Source of the DNA: Cliona cf. orientalis
Taxonomy: Eukaryota; Porifera; Demospongiae; Clionaida; Clionaidae
Assembly: GCA_963930775.1 (NCBI GenBank)
Contig: OZ005689.1
Span: forward strand, 27,329,798-27,393,797
DNA length: 64,000 nt
Reading direction: 5' to 3'
Part shown: one piece after another, positions 57,640-64,000 of the stretch
Numbering within the stretch: position 1 is the stretch's first letter
Layout of the letters: each line of letters starts with the position of its first letter
Position numbers and translations under genes: made by a program
The notes under the pieces: model-generated
What the model was told of the DNA's origin: nothing
Database searches by the model: none
What the model saw: only the letters and a program-made list of their open reading frames with translations

Positions 57640-58618
57640 CTGTGTATATTCTCCGGTACTATAGGTACTTCAGCAAGGCCAGTACGTGTGCCACACATGG
57701 GTAAACTACGGGTATACTACGTATACTCTGTTACTAAAGGTACTTTAGCAAGACCAGTGCGTGCGCCACTTATGGGTAAACTATGGGTATACTACGTATA
57801 CTCTGGTACTAAAGGTACATGTACTTCAGCAAGGCCAGTACGTGTGCCAACTATAGGTGAACTATGGGTATACTACGTATACTCTGGTACTAAAGGTACT
57901 TCAGCAAGGCCAGTACGTGTGCCACCTATGGGTGAACTATGGGTATAGTACGTATACTCTGGTACTAAAAGTACTTCAGCAAGGCCAGTACGTGTGCCAC
58001 CTATGGGTGAACTATGGGTATAGTACGTATACTCTGGTACTAAAGGTACTTCAGCAAGGCCAGTACATGTGCCAACTATAGGTGAACTATGGGTATACTA
58101 CGTATACTCTGGTACTAAAGGTACTTCAGCAAGGCCAGTACATGTGCCACCTATGGGTGAACTATGGGTATACTGTGTATACTCTAGGCCAGTACATGTG
58201 CCACCTATGGGTGAGTATATATAGCTACTATGTATACTCTGGTACTACAGGCACCGTAGCAAGGCCAATACATGTGCCACTTATGGGTGAACTATGGGTA
58301 TACTACGTATATTCTGGTACTAAAGGTACTTCAGCAAGGCCAGTACGTGTGCCACCTATGGGTGAACTATGGGTATAGTACGTATACTCTGGTACTAAAG
58401 GTACTTCAGCAAGGCCAGTACGTGTGCCACTTATGGGTGAACTATGGGTATACTACATAATTATACTCTGGTACTAAAAGTACTTCAGCAAGGCCAGTAC
58501 GTGTGCCACCTATGGGTGAACTACGGGTATAGTACGTATACTCTGGTACTAAAGGTACTTCAGCAAGGCCAGTACGTGTGCCACTTATGGGTGAACTATG
58601 GGTATACTACATAATTAA
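57640..58618 (-). repeat. Right subterminal array, inner part
   Basis: About 13 units of roughly 75 bp read CTCTGGTACTAAAGGTACTT, CAGCAAGGCCAGTACGTGTG, then CCACCTATGGGTGAAC. This is the reverse complement of the left-array unit, so the arrays are inverted relative to one another. Units here are more homogeneous than on the left. Confidence 0.9.
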
Positions 58619-59940
58619 CCCTCGGCGCATGCGCAAGGGTTACGGTAGTCGTTCTGTGTGTCTGTCTGTCTGTCTGTCTGTCTATCTGTCTGTTATCACG
58701 CTAGCTGCTACATACCTCGTTTGCGAGTCCAAACTGCGGTGTTATAAGGTTCCTTATGGCGTTCCAAACGCATGATTTGTGTGGATTTCGCAGAAAACGC
58801 TTTGTTGGCCAGTTTTGGCGTCATTTTCTGATTCTAAGCTTCTTGACTTCTCCCGGCCCATCGCTCTGCTATGACTATACATATAAATAGAACGTTGTGT
58901 GTATCGCGCTATATACGGCATAGGCCCCTTATACGCATGCGCGCGAGGGTTACGAGGGCGGGGTCTGGGGCCGGGGACGCTATGCTCGCTCTATACTTCT
59001 AGTGTCTATGGTTCGCCCAGCGAAGCGGGTATCATTGTCAAGCTTGCAGTTTTCAGAGACCTTTCTGGTGACAACGCGTCCTCTACTTACTTGGTTGTCC
59101 ACCACACTATTCAACAATAATTAATACTGTAAGTTTTTTTCAGTGTCTGTTGAAAAATCAAATCATGCCTCCAATCAAGCAGTGTCCAGGGTGCGGTGCC
59201 AGGGTAGCTATTAGAAAATCTATATGTGAGTGTGGTCATTCATTTAAGACAAAGCCCCCCGTTTATTCCACTAGGAGAAGCAAGAGAATAGCAATAGCAA
59301 TGCAGCAACAGAGAGCAACAGAATCGGCAGATGGAGTTGCATTGAGGCTAGTGAAAGATAGCACTAGAAAAGCACAAAAGCGAGCCTTGGAAACCTGTGA
59401 TGAAACTTCGTCTAGGCAAGAGCAGGATAGAGCATGTAAAGCCAAAAGGAGAGAAACTAAATCAGTGATAGAGACTGCACAAAGACGACAGCAGGATCGA
59501 GCATGTAAAGCCAAAAGTAGAGAATCTGAAACAGTGGTAGAAACTGCACAAAGACGAGAGATGGATCGAGCATGTAAAGCTAAAAGTAGAGAATCAGAAA
59601 CAGTGGTAGAAACTGCACACTACATTATACAATAAACTATGGGAAATACTGAAAAACTTAGACGATGCTGAAACAAAACACATGCATTATACTTACTACA
59701 AACTCTACATTATACATCCGTGACTGTAATGTCAATTTCTTTTCACAATCAATACATAACACAATACACAAACTATGACATTCTAATCCGTGCATACCAA
59801 AACCATAAATAATTCACTTGCATGACTACACACTCACTGACAGTTGCTTTTTTCATCCTACACCAAACATTCCTACACATAATTCTAATATACTCCTCAT
59901 GACACTGCTCTTCTGCCGAAGGTTTTACACTATAGTGCTT
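58619..59940. mobile_element. 1.3 kb insertion splitting the right array
   Basis: Array sequence stops at CATAATTA (58618) and resumes at ATTATACTCTGG (about 59940), so ATTA may be a short target duplication. The insert begins ACCCTCGGCGCATGCGCAAG followed by a (GTCT)n run, a combination also found near 26540-26600. It includes the zinc-ribbon ORF at 59165-59635. The class of element is unknown. Confidence 0.5.
59165..59635 (+). CDS. Small zinc-ribbon protein with charged 24-residue repeats
   Basis: ATG at 59165 follows a T-rich acceptor (TTTTTTTCAG, ending 59142), so an upstream exon is possible. The start MPPIKQCPGCGARVAIRKSI leads into CECGHSF, giving a CxxC ... CxCGH zinc-ribbon-like motif. 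It is followed by a basic Arg/Lys-rich region with three imperfect repeats of DRACKAKSRESETVVETAQR. It stops at 59633-59635, probably truncated. Similar charged repeats occur in N-terminal parts of some helicase-bearing mobile elements, but I cannot assign it. Confidence 0.45.
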   Translation: MPPIKQCPGCGARVAIRKSICECGHSFKTKPPVYSTRRSKRIAIAMQQQRATESADGVALRLVKDSTRKAQKRALETCDETSSRQEQDRACKAKRRETKSVIETAQRRQQDRACKAKSRESETVVETAQRREMDRACKAKSRESETVVETAHYIIQ

Positions 59941-60355
59941 CATTATACTCTGGTACTAAAAGTACTTCAGCAAGGCCAGTACGTGTGCCACCTATGGGTG
60001 AACTACGGGTATAGTACGTATACTCTGGTACTAAAGGTACTTGAGCAATTAAGGCCAGTACGTGTGCCACCTATGGGTGAACTATGGGTATAGTACGTAT
60101 ACTCTGGTACTAAAGGTACTTCAGCATGGCCAGTACGTGTGCCACCTATGGGTGAACTACGGGTATACTACGTATACTCTGGTACTAAAGGTACTTTAGC
60201 AACTTACGTGTGCCACCTATGGGTGAACTATGGGGTATACTACATATACTCTGGTACTAAAGGCACTGTAGCAAGGGAAGTAGGTGTGCCATCTATGGGT
60301 GAACTACGGGTATGCTATTTATACTCTAGTTCCATAGGTACTTATAGCCACTGAG
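59941..60355 (-). repeat. Right subterminal array, outer part
   Basis: About five and a half units of the right-array family lie here, becoming diverged toward 60300-60355 (GGTATGCTATTTATACTCTA, GTTCCATAGGTACTTATAG). The outward decay parallels that of the left outer array. Confidence 0.85.
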
Positions 60356-60405
60356 GGCAGTATATCAGCATGCCATCTATGGATGAAGTATGGGCAAAAC
60401 CAGCC

Positions 60406-60500
60406 ATTCGTATCTTTCAGTGATATACCATGGCCATCTGGCATTGGAAAGATACACCCATTCGTATCTTTCAGTGATATACCATGGCCATCTGGCATGA
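60406..60500 (+). repeat. Tandem duplication, 41 bp with 11-12 bp spacer
   Basis: CCATTCGTATCTTTCAGTGA, TATACCATGGCCATCTGGCA(T) occurs twice in direct orientation just outside the right array. Confidence 0.9.
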
Positions 60501-62106
60501 TTTGTCCCTTCAATTCTAAACAAATGTGAATGGTTAAAACTACAATCTCTGTTTTCTTTAGGTTCACTGTCCTATAAATATTTTGTGTTAGTAGCTATGT
60601 CTATAAATAACATTCACGGTATATATTTTCATAGTTACCAACTGTCCCGATCTCGGCGGGACACTCACGATTTACAGATTTTTTTTCCCGACAGGTACTT
60701 TCATCAATGGATTGTCCCGCTCTAGCTCGTTGTCTCGACAAATGGGGGTGTGGCACAAGCCTAAACCCAGTATACTATCGAATTTCGGTTCATATATCTC
60801 GATATTTAGTGGGCGTGGCAGTGCACGATCGCCCCAAAATGGGTGTGGTCGACCAAAAGTGGGTGTGGTCCAAACTTTTTCGCGCGCATTATATTTATTT
60901 TCATCTTTGCCCCGCCGTCTTTTCTCATAAAGTTGGCAACTATGTATTTTATGAGTGTGTATATGTAAAATATCATAATACTATGGACCAGGTGTTTTTA
61001 GTAGAAGATCTTCAAATCAAATTTTAGTATCATTCTTGGATACAGCATCAAAAGGTCTAGATCTATGAATAACATAATTTGCATTAATTTTTATGTGTGT
61101 GAGTGTGTATCTTTGAATCAAATTTAACCGTTAATTTCAGATTCATACCAGATGACGACCCCGGAATGAATATGGTAATAACCCAAAGATTAACTTTTGT
61201 CTACACATTTAACTTATGCGCTGACTGGACACACGATTCATTAGCATTTATGCACAACTATGAATGGATACTATATTGCTGGTATTGAAGAACTATAGCG
61301 CATTATTGCTATGCTACTTACAAATTATTCAAGTGAGTATGCATCAGTGGGTTTCTCAAGACGGCTGCAGCTGCAGGTAGATCTAACCAGTGCCAATGTA
61401 TGCTCCAGTGCCGTACTAGAGTGACATCATGTCCGATGTGAATGCAGCCTAGCCACGCCCCTTATTAACTCGTTCCCAGATAGTTAGGATGGTTTATAGG
61501 CAATTGAATAACTTGGAGAGCGAATTTTAGATGCCCGTAGCTAGTTAGCTAGCTATCAATACGTGATAGACACCTCAAGAGTCTCTGCGCGTGATCATAT
61601 ATGCACACCCGTATCGATATCGAGCGAGCGCATCTAGCACTGTCCGGTGCGCGCGCACGCGTGACTGACTTCTGTCACATGACTTCACCATGGCAACACA
61701 TTACGAGCATGCGCGTTATATGACGAAATGGCGTATGAGACACACCCATCATATAATGCGTTGTACACACCCACAATTTCTAACTGTCAAGATAATGCAA
61801 AACCAGCATGCCACAGACCTGCACGCTACAAAATGGAGTGGATTTATGCTCGAACTAAGGTGAGCTGTCAAGAAAGTCTTGAGGTACCCCTGATAATGAA
61901 AAAGAAAGAACGAGAAAATGCACTCTTTTTACGATTTTAAAAACAGCTGGTTCAGGCATACCTGATTGTTTTTGTGGATTTGTTGGGGCTTGATAGATTG
62001 ATATTCTGACGTAGATTACGAAGATGAAAGTTAAAAATCTTAAATTTAAGTTGCTCTGAGTTATTAACGTTTTCATAATGTATTACATATATGGCATATT
62101 CGGGCC
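60501..62106. other. No gene seen
   Basis: Contains a short inverted CCCGATCTCGGCGGGAC motif near 60650 and a block of CpG-rich DNA at 61620-61690. No coding exon was recognised. Confidence 0.4.
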
Positions 62107-62209
62107 CTCTCATTAGAGGAATGCATGCATGATACACAGTCCCATGCAATGGCAACATATCATTACTCAATAGATAAAATTGGGATTTGTGGGGCAACAA
62201 CAGCGAGAG
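62107..62209 (+). repeat. 103 bp direct repeat, copy 1
   Basis: CTCTCATTAGAGGAATGCAT through GGGGCAACAACAGCGAG is repeated at 62931-63026 almost without change. The copies are about 824 bp apart, downstream (on minus) of the recombinase gene. Confidence 0.9.
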
Positions 62210-62930
62210 AAAAGTCAACACAACAACACAGACAACGTACACAAATAGGAAACAGAAATGATTAACAGAACCAAACGTCCTAACTGCTGCACACACACAC
62301 ACACAACACACATACACACTATATGCACGACAAAATTTGCTCAATACACAAATAATATACACCCGGGATGGGCCAAATTAAAAGAAGAATTTATTTAGGA
62401 TACGTGGCCACATATCCACGGAAAAAAACCCCTCTAAAAAAACCTCGCTGAGGAAAAAATTTTTGAGGGGAAAAAACCAACGTAAAAGCATCCCAGGGGC
62501 TAAAAAAAGAGAAATTATAGGAAATAGTGTTCCAGATCCAGGGACGTATGAGAGTGCCGCAGCAGACTTCCCGATTGATGGAGTGCTCGTGGGCATGTGA
62601 GAAATAGAGCATTGCATAAAATGGTGCACAAACTACATCGGTTAACCAACTTGCCATATTCCAGGGAGGGAGGAACAAAAAAAAAAAAAGTTACCTGGTA
62701 CACTGGTAGGAGCTGTTGTCACACGAGAGGACTGCCTCCTTGCAGCTCCAGCCTTAAATACCCAACCTGGAGACTCATAGCAACTCAGGAATGCATAATT
62801 ATTTCCCTTTCTGCATAACATCCTACATATAGCAGCCCCACCCCCCAATCCAGCATGCAAAGCCCTACCACTGGAGAGCTTATTTTCCGTCTAATTCACT
62901 GCGTTCAAACGACAGAAAATACACCTCTCA
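62210..62930. other. Sequence between the direct repeats
   Basis: No gene is seen. It includes an (AC)n tract at 62290-62306 and G/A-rich runs at 62420-62480. If the recombinase belongs to a split-repeat retroelement this would be the internal repeat-like segment, but that is unproven. Confidence 0.35.
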
Positions 62931-63026
62931 TTAGAGGAATGCATGCATGATACACAGTCCCATGCAATGGCAACATATCATTACTCAATAGATAAAATTG
63001 GGATTTGTGGGGCAACAACAGCGAGG
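62931..63026 (+). repeat. 103 bp direct repeat, copy 2
   Basis: Second copy of the 62107 repeat, ending just 42 bp from the stop codon of the recombinase pseudogene. Confidence 0.9.
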
Positions 63027-63067
63027 ATCAAAGAAAGTGGGTGACCTGTTTAGTCTTGGAATGTACT

Positions 63068-64000
63068 TTACAGGCCTAAGCTTCTAGTAACACTAAGTCT
63101 GTCCTCGAGCTTGTCCTTGACGTCGCCGTCCTTGGCATTCTCCGAGACCCACCTGCCATGCCGTTTAAACCAGCGATCTGGCACGTCAGCATTTGCTGCA
63201 GCAGAAGCCCCACCTGATCGGAGACTGTGCAGGCCAAACTGTTTAGGGTCCAGACCGAGCTCTTTTAATTTCTCCAGGACTAGTTCCCGGACTCTAGGCC
63301 GCCAGAAGGGCGCAGTCGGTATCCATGCTTCGTAGAGGAGAGGCCTCTGAATAGCAGCCTGTCCGCATCACCGTGGATATCAGCTATTCGGAAATAACGT
63401 CGAAGCATTGCAACTGGGCATATATCTGAATCCGTGCGTGCAATAGGTACCCAGGATCCGTCCCTGAATTGGTCGGTCTTACTTGATTCGACAAAAATTT
63501 CCACGTGCTGGTCATAGAAAATAATATCGCACTCCCTCAGGGATGCCAGCTCGCTGAAACGGAAAAATCCAGCGAAACCCAGCAGGCATATCGTCATTGT
63601 GCGAATAATAGGCAGGTCAGCCGAAGGTGTAATAAACTTCTCGAACATCCTTTGAAGAATTTCTGGGGTAATTGGCTCCTTCTTCGTAGTCCTATGAGCC
63701 AAGATACGCTTGGCACCAGCCAATATCTGCTTAACGAGTGGATGCTCAGCCGGGTCTTCAACCACTGCTAGCTGGTGTGCCCAAGAAATAGAATTAACAG
63801 CTTCTTCCACTGGCGCACTAGTCTTGGAGGACTGGGTCAGAAAAGCCAAATACATGGCAAACTGGAAGGGTTTGGCTGGAAGAACCACTATTCCAGGCTT
63901 GTTTGTAGCCCACTTCTTCCATCTACTGAATCCACCAGCATACTTCTTTACGGTCGCTGGCGCTTTGCTACGCAGAGCAATATTGGGGAGGGTTTCAGCC
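63068..64000 (-). pseudogene. Tyrosine recombinase, partial and inactive
   Basis: The frame is open from the window end (start codon beyond it). It encodes a core-binding part (PATVKKYAGGFSRWKKWATN), then the catalytic domain. The first Arg lies in FFRFSELASLRECDI, followed by a lysine beta-turn (ESSKTDQFRDGSW). A one-base net shift near 63346-63350 breaks the frame. It resumes with APFWRPRVRELVLEKLKELG, the H-x-L-R block GLHSLRSGGASAAANADVPD and the last His in KRHGRWVSENAKDG. The next residue, where homologues have the nucleophilic Tyr (KDGYVKDS-type), is Asp (codon GAC). Stop at 63068-63070. The sequence resembles YRs of DIRS/Ngaro- or Crypton-like elements. Two lesions make it a pseudogene. 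Confidence 0.8.

Larger units (their letters stand above)
38590..60355. mobile_element. Putative giant KDZ-type transposon with inverted array ends
   Basis: Minisatellite arrays of the same roughly 75 bp family bracket this region in opposite orientation. On the left they lie at 38590-38897 and 45087-46640, on the right at 57640-58618 and 59941-60355. Between them lie a leftward DUF3987-like gene and a rightward KDZ transposase gene. The left array is split by a 6.2 kb RecQ/DUF6589 element and the right one by a 1.3 kb insertion. Removing those leaves roughly 14 kb. I could not identify exact termini or a target duplication, so the limits are those of the arrays. The unit is inferred from symmetry and gene content. 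Confidence 0.55.

Overview
The window is eukaryotic and looks like intergenic DNA of an early-branching animal. A demosponge is my best guess, an inference from the mix of element families and the dense MITE and microsatellite background. I found no intact host housekeeping gene. Nearly every recognisable coding sequence belongs to a mobile element or to a Crinkler/RHS-like NTPase gene, and most are broken by frameshifts, stops or nested insertions.

Layout. 1-10.2 kb: a near-identical inverted duplication (arms about 1-3580 and 6600-9828) carrying a Crinkler-type P-loop NTPase gene and a LINE reverse transcriptase tail. The core holds minisatellites and circularly permuted N-terminal exons of a Crinkler-like gene. 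10.2-16.6 kb: MITEs, the first copy of a three-copy 1.7 kb repeat, and a tRNA-like sequence. 16.97-22.84 kb: a Penelope-like retroelement (RT plus GIY-YIG) split by a complete 3,695 bp piggyBac transposon at TTAA. 24.5-37.9 kb: the other two copies of the 1.7 kb repeat, several MITE families and a 48 bp perfect palindromic insertion.

38.6-60.4 kb: the most interesting part. A large transposon appears to be bounded by long minisatellite arrays in opposite orientation. Its two outward-facing genes are a DUF3987-like P-loop ATPase (leftward, 47.5-51.3 kb) and a KDZ-type transposase with CxC5-like and CxC6-like cysteine clusters, a chromo-like domain and an RNase H-like core (rightward, 52.9-56.9 kb). 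A second element of about 6.2 kb (38898-45076) sits inside its left array. That element has 151 bp terminal inverted repeats, a 9 bp target duplication and two convergent genes: a RecQ-like helicase and a DUF6589 protein. Its termini and its 9 bp duplication match a MITE family scattered through the window, so it is the likely autonomous partner of that family. The right array is interrupted by an insertion carrying a small zinc-ribbon ORF.

60.4-64 kb: direct repeats and a degenerate tyrosine recombinase running off the window end; the residue at the catalytic tyrosine position is aspartate and the frame is shifted once.

Exon boundaries are read by eye from GT/AG signals and conserved residues and should be taken as approximate. 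Family names rest on motif recognition, not on searches.
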